In this document: positions 1 through 8,658 of the stretch, piece by piece
How the letters are laid out: the number at the start of each line of letters is the position of its first letter
Position numbering within the stretch: position 1 is the first letter of the stretch
Notes under the pieces: generated by a model
What the model was told of the DNA's origin: nothing
The model's database searches: none
What the model saw: only the letters and a program-made list of their open reading frames with translations
From: Galbitalea sp036499165
GTDB lineage: Bacteria > Actinomycetota > Actinomycetes > Actinomycetales > Microbacteriaceae
DNA: 64,000 bases
Direction: 5' to 3'
Assembly: GCA_036499165.1 (NCBI GenBank)
Contig: DASYEE010000128.1
Span: 1-64,000 of the forward strand
Translations under genes and position numbers: made by a program

Positions 1-76
1 CGACTTCCGTGCAAACACGGTGAGTGGCAACATCGCCGTGCTGCACGCTGCACCGGCCGAAACGCCAGCCTCATGA
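1..76 (+). CDS. C-terminal end of a DUF4097-like protein (5' partial)
   Basis: The window opens inside a gene read in the frame beginning at base 2. Its last residues are DFRANTVSGNIAVLHAAPAE followed by TPAS and TGA at 74-76. The N-T-V-S-G-N-I pattern is typical of the repeating beta-strand DUF4097 (putative adhesin) domain, which in Microbacteriaceae often precedes a PadR regulator. The stop overlaps the start of the next gene as ATGA, so the two are translationally coupled. Only 24 residues are visible, so the family call rests on a short motif plus context. Confidence 0.55.
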   Translation, partial: DFRANTVSGNIAVLHAAPAETPAS

Positions 77-702
77 CTCCTGTGTTTGGCCACGGGCATC
101 TGAGGCTCTACCTGCTCAGTTTGCTCGACGAGTCGCCGAAACACGGGTACGAACTCATCCAGGCACTCGGCGATCGCTTTGGTGGCACCTATATTCCGAG
201 CGCGGGAACCATCTATCCCCGCCTGGCGAAGCTGGAGGAGGAGGGGCTCGTCACGAAGGCAGCGGATGGCCGCAAGACCGTCTACTCCATCACAGACGCC
301 GGTCGCGCTGAACTTTCCGAGCGCGCCAGCGAGCTCGGCGGCATCGAAGACGAGGTCTCGGACTCCGTTCGTCGCCTCGCCGACGAGGTGCGATCCTCAG
401 TCAACCAGGCGATGAAGAGCCTCCGCGCCGACCTCGCCTCCGCGGCTCGCGACGCCAGGGAGGATGCGAAGCAGGCCGGCCGAACCACGAGGGCCGACCA
501 GTCGTGGACCCGCACGGAAACGCGCGCAAACCTGCAGGAGGCTGAGTTCGCGCTCACGACCTTCCGGCACCAGATCCGCTCCGAACTGCGCCGAGGTGTC
601 TCGCGTGGTGACCTCGCGACGGAAACCCTCGCCACCCTGAAGACGGGGCTCGACGAGGTCCGGCGCGCGGTCATCGACTCACTCGGGAATACGAAGGCAT
701 AA
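73..702 (+). CDS. PadR-family transcriptional regulator
   Basis: This 209-residue protein has an N-terminal PadR winged helix (about residues 1-80: FGHGHLRLYLLSLL, HGYELIQAL, and PSAGTIYPRLAKLEEEGLV, where the recognition helix and wing begin). The rest (about 90-205) is charged and helical, rich in Arg, Glu and Ala, and is probably the coiled-coil dimerisation arm. The ATG overlaps the stop of the upstream DUF4097-like gene, so it probably regulates that operon. No start codon lies upstream in frame within the window, and homologues begin at about this point. The regulator class is clear; the ligand is unknown. Confidence 0.85.
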   Translation: MTPVFGHGHLRLYLLSLLDESPKHGYELIQALGDRFGGTYIPSAGTIYPRLAKLEEEGLVTKAADGRKTVYSITDAGRAELSERASELGGIEDEVSDSVRRLADEVRSSVNQAMKSLRADLASAARDAREDAKQAGRTTRADQSWTRTETRANLQEAEFALTTFRHQIRSELRRGVSRGDLATETLATLKTGLDEVRRAVIDSLGNTKA

Positions 703-767
703 CGCTCACTTAGAGTTGTGGGCCACGTTTGCCGCCTTTACCCTCTCAGGGAGTAAGCTCGCCCCTC

Positions 768-2939
768 GTGACAAATGAAGCCCGGTCGCCCAAGCGGTGG
801 CTGATCGGAGAGCCACTCCCCTCAGACAAGCTCGAGGGGCAACTGCTCCCCAAGCACCTCGCGCTGCCGATCTTTGCCTCCGACGCACTCTCCTCTGTTG
901 CATACGCGCCCCAGGAGATGATGCTGATCCTCCTGCTGGGCGGCACAGCATTTCTGGCCTTCGCCCCCGGTGTCGCGGCAGCGGTCGTTGTGCTTCTCAC
1001 CGTTGTCGTTCTCTCGTACCGGCAGCTGGTGAAGGCGTATCCGAGCGGTGGCGGCGACTACGAGGTCGCACGCAAGAACATCGGCGAGGTCGCGGGATTG
1101 GTCGTCGCATCCGCGCTGCTGGTCGACTACGTCCTCACCGTGGCTGTGTCTGTCGCATCCGGCGTCGACAACATCATCTCGGCTTTCCCCGGGCTCAACT
1201 CGTTCCGGGTCGAGCTCGCCATCGTCTTCCTGATCGTGCTCGCCGCGGTCAACCTCCGCGGGGTCCGCGAGTCGAGCAAGGCTTTCGCGATTCCGACCTA
1301 CCTGTTCATCGTGAGCATCGCGGTGATGGTCGTCACCGCTCTCGTCGAGGCACTGGTCGGCAACGCTCCCCAGGCGGAGTCGATGGCTTATAACGTGAAG
1401 CCGGAGAGCATCGCGCAGGTCGCGTTCGTGCTCCTCCTGTTGCGCGCGTTCTCGAGCGGATGCAGCGCGCTCACCGGTGTCGAGGCCGTCTCGAACGGCG
1501 TCCAGGCGTTCCGTCGACCGAAGATCCAGAACGCGCAGAAGACGCTCGTGCTGATGGGTTCGATCGCCATCGTGCTCTTCGTTGGCCTCGTCGCGGTCGC
1601 GCTGGTGAGCCACGTGCACTACGCGCAGTCGGCGTGCGACCTGATCGGGTTCAAGAACTGCACCATCGTGCCGCAGCGCTCACTCATCGCTCAGGTGGCA
1701 TCGGCGACCTTCGGCAATAACTCTGCGATGTTCTTCATCATCCAGGCGGCAACGGCCCTCGTCCTGCTGCTGGCCGCCAACACCGCATTCAACGGATTCC
1801 CGCTGCTCGGCTCCGTCCTCGCGCGGGACCGCTACGCGCCGAAGTCGCTGTCGACCCGCGGCGACCGCCTCATCTACTCCAACGGCGTCATCCTTCTCGC
1901 CCTTGCCGCCGGCGTGCTGCTGGTGGTCTACCAGGCCAACGTCACCTCGCTCATCCAGCTCTACATCATTGGTGTGTTCGTCTCGTTCACCCTCGGCCAG
2001 ACCGGCATGATCCGGCACTGGATCAGGCTCCTGCGCACGAATCCGCCCAATCGCGGTTCGATCAGGGTCAGCCTCACGATCAACTCGATCGGCGCGACTT
2101 TCACCGCGAGCGTGCTGGTCATCGTCACGGTGTCGAAGTTCACGAGCGGCGCATACCTCGTGTTCATCATGATGCCGATCCTGTTCTTCCTCATGCTCGG
2201 CGTGAACCGCTACTACCGGGATGTCGACAAAGAGATCGAACCGGATCCGACTACCACGTTCGGCGCCCGCGGTGACCACGCGATAGTGCTGGTGGGAAAG
2301 CTGCAGAAGCCCGTTCTCAAGGCGCTCGACTACGCGATCGCGGCCCGGCACGAGAGCATCGAAGCCGTCCATGCGTCCATCGACGACGACGAGACCCGCA
2401 GGCTCGAAGAGCAGTGGGCCGAGCAGAACATCAAGATTCCGCTGCGCGTAATCGAGTCGCCATACCGCGAGATCGGCCTGCCGCTCGTCAAATACATCAA
2501 GTCGAGGCGCGAGGAACACGGCTCAGAGGTCGTGACCCTGTACATGCCGCTCTTCATCGTCGGCCACTGGTGGGAAGCTCTCCTCCACAACCACAAGTCC
2601 AGGCGACTTCGCCACAAGCTCATGCTCGTGCACGGCGTCGTCATCGCACTGGTTCCGTGGCTGCTCGACTCATCGGAGATGATCTACGGCAGGCGGTCGC
2701 GACCGCTGCCGGGTCAGGATCGTCGTGGTGAGCCGATCAGGCCGATCGTGCGCAAGGCGATGCCGCCCGTCACGCCGGGCAGTGGGCGCAAGGCCGGCGG
2801 CCGGGTCTCCGGTGCGAGGCAGTCGGCTGCGGCCAAGCGCGACGCAGAGAAACTCGCAGCAGACAAGAAGACAGCGGACAAGCAGGCCGCTGCAGCCAAG
2901 GCGAGTGAAGGCTCGACGACTGCCGGCAAGACGCGCTAG
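768..2939 (+). CDS. APC-superfamily amino acid/cation permease with basic cytoplasmic tail
   Basis: A 723-residue integral membrane protein. The N-terminal two thirds hold about twelve hydrophobic segments, starting with LPIFASDALSSVAYAPQEMM, the hallmark of a large actinobacterial APC permease group. A soluble domain follows from about residue 490 (DHAIVLVGKLQKPVLKALDY), resembling a UspA-like fold, and the last 60 residues are a Lys/Ala-rich disordered tail. A TTG at 729 is also open, but GTG at 768 is preferred because it lies after the GGGAG at about 750 and gives the usual N-terminus. The substrate cannot be read from sequence. The fluoride-channel genes follow after 7 bp and may be co-transcribed. 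Confidence 0.8.
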   Translation: MTNEARSPKRWLIGEPLPSDKLEGQLLPKHLALPIFASDALSSVAYAPQEMMLILLLGGTAFLAFAPGVAAAVVVLLTVVVLSYRQLVKAYPSGGGDYEVARKNIGEVAGLVVASALLVDYVLTVAVSVASGVDNIISAFPGLNSFRVELAIVFLIVLAAVNLRGVRESSKAFAIPTYLFIVSIAVMVVTALVEALVGNAPQAESMAYNVKPESIAQVAFVLLLLRAFSSGCSALTGVEAVSNGVQAFRRPKIQNAQKTLVLMGSIAIVLFVGLVAVALVSHVHYAQSACDLIGFKNCTIVPQRSLIAQVASATFGNNSAMFFIIQAATALVLLLAANTAFNGFPLLGSVLARDRYAPKSLSTRGDRLIYSNGVILLALAAGVLLVVYQANVTSLIQLYIIGVFVSFTLGQTGMIRHWIRLLRTNPPNRGSIRVSLTINSIGATFTASVLVIVTVSKFTSGAYLVFIMMPILFFLMLGVNRYYRDVDKEIEPDPTTTFGARGDHAIVLVGKLQKPVLKALDYAIAARHESIEAVHASIDDDETRRLEEQWAEQNIKIPLRVIESPYREIGLPLVKYIKSRREEHGSEVVTLYMPLFIVGHWWEALLHNHKSRRLRHKLMLVHGVVIALVPWLLDSSEMIYGRRSRPLPGQDRRGEPIRPIVRKAMPPVTPGSGRKAGGRVSGARQSAAAKRDAEKLAADKKTADKQAAAAKASEGSTTAGKTR

Positions 2940-2946
2940 TTACGCG

Positions 2947-3342
2947 ATGCTGGCCGTCGTCGCTGTACTCATTGGGGGAGCCCTCGGCACTGCCGTGCGC
3001 GCGGGGCTCGACCTGTGGATCCAGCACGGTGACCACGAATTTCCGCTCGACACCCTGCTGATCAACATCGTCGGCTCCCTGCTGCTCGGCTTCCTGGTCG
3101 CGCGGGTGTGGCCCGTCGCCCCGGTCTGGGTTCGGGCCGGAGTGGGGCCTGGGCTGCTGGGCGGCTTCACGACCTTCTCCGCCGTGATGGCATCTATGGT
3201 CACGCTCGCGGCGGGAGGGCAAGTCCTCCTCGCGCTGCTCTACATCGTCGCGACACTCGTGCTGGGGTTCGGGGCCGCGGCCCTCGGCCTGGTGCTTGGA
3301 CGTCGCCGCGAGACCCCGCCGATCGTCGAGGCCGACGAATGA
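2947..3342 (+). CDS. crcB: Fluoride exporter/channel CrcB (Fluc), first of a pair
   Basis: A 131-residue four-helix membrane protein of the CrcB/Fluc family, which exports toxic fluoride as a dual-topology dimer. Diagnostic motifs are NIVGSLLLGFLVAR and GGFTTFSAVMASM, the latter carrying the TTFS pore motif. The ATG at 2947 gives a normal family length. The stop codon overlaps the start of the second crcB as ATGA, so the two subunits are made together, probably as an antiparallel heterodimer as in many Gram-positive bacteria. No fluoride riboswitch is seen; the gene lies only 7 bp after the permease gene. Confidence 0.9.
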   Translation: MLAVVAVLIGGALGTAVRAGLDLWIQHGDHEFPLDTLLINIVGSLLLGFLVARVWPVAPVWVRAGVGPGLLGGFTTFSAVMASMVTLAAGGQVLLALLYIVATLVLGFGAAALGLVLGRRRETPPIVEADE

Positions 3343-3704
3343 CGTTCATCGCGATCGTCGCAGGAGGCGGGCTCGGCTCACTCGTGCGCTACCTCGTGAC
3401 GCTCGCCTTCCGCGGGCGAGGCATTCTGCCGTGGGCCGTGTTCGCGGTCAACGCGGCCGGGTCGGCGCTCGGCGGCACCATCGTCGGCCTGGCGGTGGCC
3501 GGCGCCGTATCCGCCGACCTGAGACTCATCCTTGTCACCGGCGTCGCGGGCGGACTCAGCACCTTCAGCAGCTTCAGCGTCGAATCCGTGCAACTGTTTC
3601 TCGAGGGCAAGTGGCGCACGGCGGGAGTCAACGTCATCCTGAACCTGGTGGTCGGTCTCGCGGCTGCCACCGCCGGCTACCTGATCACGACGCTCGCGGT
3701 CTGA
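3339..3704 (+). CDS. crcB: Fluoride exporter/channel CrcB (Fluc), second of a pair
   Basis: A 121-residue CrcB/Fluc subunit with four predicted membrane helices. It carries NAAGSALGGTIVGL and GGLSTFSSFSVE, matching the conserved Asn and the (T/S)TFS pore motif. Its ATG overlaps the stop of the first crcB by four bases (ATGA). The two paralogues differ clearly in sequence, which fits a heterodimeric channel rather than a recent duplication. It is the last gene of the leftward block; about 186 bp with no recognisable gene separate it from the convergent acyltransferase. Confidence 0.9.
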   Translation: MTFIAIVAGGGLGSLVRYLVTLAFRGRGILPWAVFAVNAAGSALGGTIVGLAVAGAVSADLRLILVTGVAGGLSTFSSFSVESVQLFLEGKWRTAGVNVILNLVVGLAAATAGYLITTLAV

Positions 3705-3890
3705 CCATCTACGACGAATAACACGATGCCGATGCATCAAATGGGAAAAGAGTCCTAGCCGGATCGAGTCGGATTGCTTTGCTGGGAGAGAAGAACCAGT
3801 GTCTTCAGAAGTGCATCCCAAGCAGAGCAAGCAAGCCGCCTTCCGGGTCTCGCAGCTATCAGGGTGCGACGTGCAGCGTGCTGGCTAACG
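3705..3890. other. Convergent intergenic region, nothing recognised
   Basis: These 186 bases lie between the 3' ends of crcB and the acyltransferase gene. Base composition is slightly less GC-rich than the flanking genes. I see no tRNA, no strong hairpin and no convincing small gene. Confidence 0.5.
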
Positions 3891-6062
3891 CTATCGTTCG
3901 ACCAGGTTTGCCTTCTCCACGACGTGCTCGAACCGCTTTGTCATCGTCGAGACGTACGTCACTGTCAAATGGCTTCCCTGCCGATACACGTCAACGTTGC
4001 CGATGACCGCCGGGCAGTTCCCGAGTTGGGGAGGACAGATGGCATCGGTCATGTCCACGAAAACGAGGCCCGGATCCGACCCCTTCTTCAGATGGGATGA
4101 TGCGTCGATGATGCTGCCATGATCGCGTTCCACCACCTCTTTCTGCGCCGACGCGGAGCTCGAAGCATCGCGCGCGAAGCTGCACGCCGCGACGGCATCA
4201 GGATGCTCGGCGACGCACTCGTACACGCGAAAGCCCGCGGCGGGGCTCGGATTGTCGGAAACCACTGCAACCCGGATCCCGCTCTGCCGAAAATCCGCGT
4301 ATTGGGAAGCAAGTCCGTCGATCATCGACTCCCGCTGCGCGCTGGGGGAATCATCTCCGTCATTCGACACCGCTACGGCGCGCACTTGTGAGGTGAAGAT
4401 CACGGTGGGTTTCAGTTTAGCGATCTCCTTGCGCGCGGCGATATTCCAAGCATCACAGGAAGGCACTCGCTGGCCACTGATCAGAATCGGCGCCTCGGAA
4501 AGGGGACACGCGCTTTTGAAGAGGGTGACAAGTCGATAGTGTTCGCTCACCGCCAGGGCGTTAAGCGCCGGGAACCACTGCTCGATTTTGGAATCCCCAA
4601 CGGCGACCATTACGGGTTTGGCGGACTTGGCGCCATAGATGCACATGATCACGGCCGAGGCGAGCTGGTTCTGCTCGCAGTTGGCGCCATCGGGGAAGTG
4701 CGGGACATCGTCCGTCGCCGACATGGGTTGCGGCACCACCCAGGCCGGATTGGCGGTGAGCAGCTTGAGGGGTGTCTGCGAGATATCCGAGGACAGAATG
4801 CCCGACCCGACAGCTTTGACAGAGCCGGCAGAGGACGCGGGCGGCGCGAGGACCTGCTGGGCACCGGCTATCCAGAGCACCCCTCCGGCTGCGGCGGACA
4901 CCAGGGCACACACCAAACCGAGGATCAGACCGTTTCGAGCCCGGGCGCGCATCCAGCGGGAAAACCGCACCGGGTTCTCGACCAGCAAGTGGGTGAGCCA
5001 CGCGAGGACCACGGCCGCCTCGGCGATGAGGATCAAATCCGAATAGCTCAGGCTCGGCCTCACATACTTGGCGATTGTGATGAGCGGCCAGTGCCACAGG
5101 TACAGCGAATACGAAATGCCCCCAACCCAGACCAGGGGTGCGACGGATAACCCACGCTCAGGAAGCGAACGCTCTGAGGATCCTCCGCCCAGGATCACGA
5201 ACGCCGTCGCCACGACCGGGATAGTCGTGAGGACGCTCGGCCACAGGTTCTCATCCCGCAGGAGGACCAGCGAGGCGAGCAACCCTATGAGGCCGATATA
5301 CGCGAGCCAGAACCGTGCCGCCTTCGGCATCCTGTCCCGCAGCCATGGAAACGCGATCGCCGTGGCTGCGCCGATCGCGAGCTCCCAGAGACGGGTCGTG
5401 GTCGTGAAATAGATCGAGGCCCCCTGGGACTGGGCCGCAAGCAACGTCCAGGCTAACGAGATGACGACGACGATCATCGCTACCGTTCCCACCGTCAAGC
5501 GGTACCTCGTCTTGAGCTGGATTGCGATCACCCCGGCCACGATGATGAGCAGCGGCCAGAGAAGATAGAACTGCTCCTCTACCGCGAGCGACCAGAAGTG
5601 CTGTACCGGTGAGGCGGCAGCGTCCTCGGCAAGATAGTCGATCGACCGTCCGGCGAACACCCAGTTGACGATATAGACCGCTGCCGCGCCAATGTCTCCG
5701 CCGAACTGCTGCCAGAGCACCCGCGGTACGAACAAGACCGTTGCGCTCGCGGTACCAAGCAGCACCAGCGTCGCGGCAGGAATGAGGCGGAGAGCCCGAC
5801 GCGCATAGAAACGCGACAGCGAGATGCGTCCGGTGGCCCGGTGCTCCCTAACCAGATGGGAGGTGATGAGGAAACCGGAGATCACGAAGAACACGTCGAC
5901 GCCGATGAACCCCCCGGGCAACACCCCCGACTTGAGGTGGTAAACAAGCACCGCCAGCACCGCGATGGCCCGCAAGCCTTCGATGTCACGCCGGAACTCA
6001 CCGCGCCGAGGCTTTGGCGTTTTTTCGGTCGCTGCGGTTTCGGAAGGTCGAAGCAGGGTCAT
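3891..6062 (-). CDS. Membrane O-acyltransferase (OafA type) fused to an SGNH domain
   Basis: A 723-residue protein. Residues about 25-390 form an acyltransferase-3 domain with about ten membrane helices and the diagnostic start DIEGLRAIAVLAVLVYHLKS, whose His is catalytic, followed by GVDVFFVISGFLIT. After a further helix the C-terminal 250 residues are an extracytoplasmic SGNH hydrolase-like domain with GDS (VAVGDSKIEQW) and a terminal GSHLT. Such fusions acetylate cell-surface polysaccharide or other glycans. Of three close ATGs, the one at 6062 has AGAGG seven bases upstream. It is monocistronic between two convergent or tandem neighbours; the acceptor is unknown. Confidence 0.88.
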   Translation of the reverse strand: MTLLRPSETAATEKTPKPRRGEFRRDIEGLRAIAVLAVLVYHLKSGVLPGGFIGVDVFFVISGFLITSHLVREHRATGRISLSRFYARRALRLIPAATLVLLGTASATVLFVPRVLWQQFGGDIGAAAVYIVNWVFAGRSIDYLAEDAAASPVQHFWSLAVEEQFYLLWPLLIIVAGVIAIQLKTRYRLTVGTVAMIVVVISLAWTLLAAQSQGASIYFTTTTRLWELAIGAATAIAFPWLRDRMPKAARFWLAYIGLIGLLASLVLLRDENLWPSVLTTIPVVATAFVILGGGSSERSLPERGLSVAPLVWVGGISYSLYLWHWPLITIAKYVRPSLSYSDLILIAEAAVVLAWLTHLLVENPVRFSRWMRARARNGLILGLVCALVSAAAGGVLWIAGAQQVLAPPASSAGSVKAVGSGILSSDISQTPLKLLTANPAWVVPQPMSATDDVPHFPDGANCEQNQLASAVIMCIYGAKSAKPVMVAVGDSKIEQWFPALNALAVSEHYRLVTLFKSACPLSEAPILISGQRVPSCDAWNIAARKEIAKLKPTVIFTSQVRAVAVSNDGDDSPSAQRESMIDGLASQYADFRQSGIRVAVVSDNPSPAAGFRVYECVAEHPDAVAACSFARDASSSASAQKEVVERDHGSIIDASSHLKKGSDPGLVFVDMTDAICPPQLGNCPAVIGNVDVYRQGSHLTVTYVSTMTKRFEHVVEKANLVER

Positions 6063-6178
6063 GGACATACCTCTAGACGGCAAGAGACGCGCAAGGGCCC
6101 GGAGCTCGTCTCAAAGGAATGCCTCGCCCGCAGCGACGAGACACAATTGTCCTCAGATTAGCAGCGCGCAGTCGCCTC

Positions 6179-7216
6179 TCAGGTGATCCGGCGATGACGC
6201 TGGATGAGCCGCGGCGTCACGAGGCGATGCTTCGGGGCGTCCGGGTCGGCTTCCCAGTCCACGAGGGATGACCCGGTCGCCCCCATGATCAGCTCGAGTG
6301 CGCCAGCGGCGACCTCCTCGAGCGGCTGCTCGATGCTGGAGAGCCCGACCGCCTCGGCGACGGGCGTGTTGTCATAGCCGATCACCGGAACATCCGGGCC
6401 GACAACGAGCAGGGCACCGAGTGCGAGGGCGTCGCTGGCCGCCACGATCGCGTCGAACGGGATGCCTGCCTCGCGGAGTTCCCGGATCGCCTCGCGGCCC
6501 TGGGCGACGCCGTCCTCGACAGCGGGCTGTAGTTCATCCAGTTCGGCGGGCGAGAGGTCCGTGCCCTCCGCCATCGCCTCACGCCAGCCCAACCTGCGGT
6601 CATCCCCTGTGCCAGACGGACTCGGCCACCCGAGGAACGCGACGCGACGTTCGCCCTCCGCAATGAGCGCGGCCGTCGCCTGGTGGAGCCCGCTGCGGCC
6701 GTCGACATCGACCCACAGGTGCCGCGGATCGTTCATGTCGTCGATTCCCCACGGTCGACCGAAGGTGACAAACGGTATTCCGTTCGCGATCAGCCACTCC
6801 GTGCGCGGATCGTTGAAGAATGTCGAGGTGAGAACGAAGGCGTCGACATCGGCACCATCGTGCAGGCGCCGGAACTGTCGTATCTCGTCATCCGGGCCGG
6901 TGGCCGTGAACAACATGATGCGCAGGCCACGCGCATCCGCACCCTCGGTGAGCGAGTGCAGGAAGCGGTCGTGCACCGACCCCGAGATGCCGTTGTTACT
7001 CATGGGGTCGAGTCGGATGCCGAGGGTCGAACTCCTGCGCGTACGGAGGCGGCGTGCGGATGCGTGCGGACGATACCCGAGTTCGGCGATCGCGGCCTCG
7101 ACCCTGCTGCGAGTCTCCGGTCGCACGATGTCGGGCGTATTCAGCACATTCGACACGGTCTGCCGTGAAACGCCGGCCAGTAGACCGACGTCGAGGACAG
7201 TCGGGAGCCTTGCCAT
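6179..7216 (-). CDS. LacI-family transcriptional repressor of the adjacent sugar operon
   Basis: 345 residues. The N-terminal LacI helix-turn-helix (about 5-55) reads VLDVGLLAGVSRQTVSNVLN and ends with the hinge LGYRPHASARRLRTRR. A periplasmic-binding-protein-like effector domain follows, with the family motifs PFVTFGRPW and IGYDN. GGAGG lies six bases before the ATG. The gene diverges from the sugar ABC operon at 7399, and the shared region carries two CG-centred LacI-type palindromes directly after a strong promoter, so it probably represses that operon until an oligosaccharide is bound. Confidence 0.92.
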   Translation of the reverse strand: MARLPTVLDVGLLAGVSRQTVSNVLNTPDIVRPETRSRVEAAIAELGYRPHASARRLRTRRSSTLGIRLDPMSNNGISGSVHDRFLHSLTEGADARGLRIMLFTATGPDDEIRQFRRLHDGADVDAFVLTSTFFNDPRTEWLIANGIPFVTFGRPWGIDDMNDPRHLWVDVDGRSGLHQATAALIAEGERRVAFLGWPSPSGTGDDRRLGWREAMAEGTDLSPAELDELQPAVEDGVAQGREAIRELREAGIPFDAIVAASDALALGALLVVGPDVPVIGYDNTPVAEAVGLSSIEQPLEEVAAGALELIMGATGSSLVDWEADPDAPKHRLVTPRLIQRHRRIT

Positions 7217-7254
7217 GATCGCCTCCGAACGTGTCGTTTCGTCGACCTTACCGG

Positions 7255-7284
7255 TTGACAGGCCGATTGGGCCGTGCTTATGGT
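7255..7284 (+). promoter_or_regulatory. Promoter of the sugar ABC operon
   Basis: A consensus -35 box TTGACA at 7255-7260 is followed after 18 bp by TATGGT at 7279-7284. The predicted start of transcription, near 7291, falls at the edge of the first operator palindrome, the expected arrangement for LacI-type repression. Confidence 0.6.
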
Positions 7285-7292
7285 CATCTTAG

Positions 7293-7306
7293 TTTGATCG
7301 ATCAAA
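7293..7306. promoter_or_regulatory. LacI-type operator O1
   Basis: A perfect 14-bp palindrome, TTTGATCGATCAAA, with the central CG typical of LacI-family operators. It begins about two bases after the predicted transcription start of the sugar operon. Confidence 0.7.
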
Positions 7307-7326
7307 TCCGGAAGTTCCCCACCTCA

Positions 7327-7340
7327 TTTGAACGATCAAG
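7327..7340. promoter_or_regulatory. LacI-type operator O2 (imperfect copy)
   Basis: TTTGAACGATCAAG matches operator O1 at 12 of 14 positions. Its centre is 34 bp from that of O1, a little over three helical turns, which could allow two repressor dimers to bind in the operon leader. Confidence 0.5.
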
Positions 7341-7398
7341 TTCGTCGCAGAGACGGACGCGAACACCAACACCTGCATCATCACCAAGGGAGAAAACA

Positions 7399-8649
7399 AT
7401 GCAAAGACGCAACCGCTGGCTCGGTGCCGGCGCTCTTGCCGTGATCGGGGCCCTTGCGCTCAGCGCGTGCGGCTCAGGATTCAGTAGTTCGTCCGGCGGC
7501 TCCACCGGCGGGGAGCTCAGCTCATCCAAGAAAGCGCTCACGGTCCTCATCGGGTCGAGCGGCCCGGCCGAGACCTCGGCCGTTACGAGCGCCGTGTCGT
7601 CATGGTCGAAGACTGCCGGAACCTCGGCGAAGGTGATCGCGGCCAGCGATCTCAGCCAGCAGCTCTCCCAGGGCTTCGCATCCGGCAAGCCTGCCGATGT
7701 GTTCTACCTCGGCAACACCGACCTCGCCGGCTACGCGTCCGCGGGCGACCTCCTTGCCTATGGCAACAAGCTGCCGAACAAGAGCGACTTCTACCCGTCG
7801 CTCACTAAGGCGTTCACGTACAACAACCAGTTGTACTGCGCACCGAAAGACCTCTCCACGTTGCAGCTCGTCATCAACGATTCAATCTGGCAGAAGGCCG
7901 GCCTCACGAAGGCCGACTACCCGACGACCTGGAACGAGCTCGAATCCGTCGCCAAGAAGCTGACGACCAAGTCCGTCGTCGGGCTCAGCATGAACGGCCA
8001 GTACGAGCGCATGGGCGCGTTCATGGTCGAGGCTGGCGGCAACCTGATGAACCCGACGAGCACCAAGGCGACGGCAGACAGCGCCGCTAACGTCACGGCA
8101 CTGACCTACGTCAAGAAGCTGCTGAACGAGGGCGTCATGAAGTACTCGAAGGATGTCGGCGAGTCGGACGGCGGGCAGGCGCTCGGCGCAGGCAAGGCTG
8201 CGATGACCGTCGAGGGCAACTGGGTCACGGGCGAGCTGAAGTCTGACTTCCCCACCGTCAAGTACACGGTTGTTCCGCTTCCGTCCGGCCCGGCGGGCAA
8301 GGGCACACTCGTCTACACGAACTGCTGGGGCATCGCGAAGGACAGCCCGAACCAGGCTGCCGCGCTGAAGCTCGTCGAGAAACTGACCAGTGAAAGCGAC
8401 CAGCTGGCGTTCTCCAAGGCGTTCGGCGTGCTGCCGTCGATCCAGTCGGCCGCCACTAAGTGGAAGAGCCAGAACCCGGCGCTCGTGCCGTTCCTCGACG
8501 GCGTCTCATACGCGCAGGGCGTGCCCGCCTCGAAGAACTCGGCCGCTGTGGTGACCGACTTCGACTCGAAGCTCGAGACCCTGGCGACCAGTGATCCGAA
8601 GACGATTCTGGCCGCGGTGCAGACGAACCTCCAGGCAACGCTCAAGTAG
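7399..8649 (+). CDS. Sugar ABC transporter substrate-binding lipoprotein
   Basis: 416 residues, family 1 extracellular solute-binding protein. The N-terminus is a lipoprotein signal: RRNRW, a hydrophobic stretch and the lipobox LSAC, so the mature protein is tethered at Cys outside the membrane. Ser/Gly-rich linker follows. The fold region contains PADVFYLGNTDLAGYASAG and the family end pattern. The ATG at 7399 has AAGGGAGA six bases upstream; an in-frame ATG at 7231 would place the promoter and operators inside the coding region and is rejected. It captures an oligosaccharide for the two permeases that follow; the context suggests alpha-glucosides. Confidence 0.92.
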   Translation: MQRRNRWLGAGALAVIGALALSACGSGFSSSSGGSTGGELSSSKKALTVLIGSSGPAETSAVTSAVSSWSKTAGTSAKVIAASDLSQQLSQGFASGKPADVFYLGNTDLAGYASAGDLLAYGNKLPNKSDFYPSLTKAFTYNNQLYCAPKDLSTLQLVINDSIWQKAGLTKADYPTTWNELESVAKKLTTKSVVGLSMNGQYERMGAFMVEAGGNLMNPTSTKATADSAANVTALTYVKKLLNEGVMKYSKDVGESDGGQALGAGKAAMTVEGNWVTGELKSDFPTVKYTVVPLPSGPAGKGTLVYTNCWGIAKDSPNQAAALKLVEKLTSESDQLAFSKAFGVLPSIQSAATKWKSQNPALVPFLDGVSYAQGVPASKNSAAVVTDFDSKLETLATSDPKTILAAVQTNLQATLK

Positions 8650-8658
8650 CGACCAAAA

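Noticed and set aside
2939..2960. Fluoride riboswitch before crcB
   Set aside because: Only 7 bp separate the permease stop and the crcB start; there is no room for an aptamer.
7231..7398. N-terminal extension of the binding protein
   Set aside because: It would contain the promoter and both operators and would place the lipoprotein signal in the interior; ATG 7399 has a strong ribosome-binding site.
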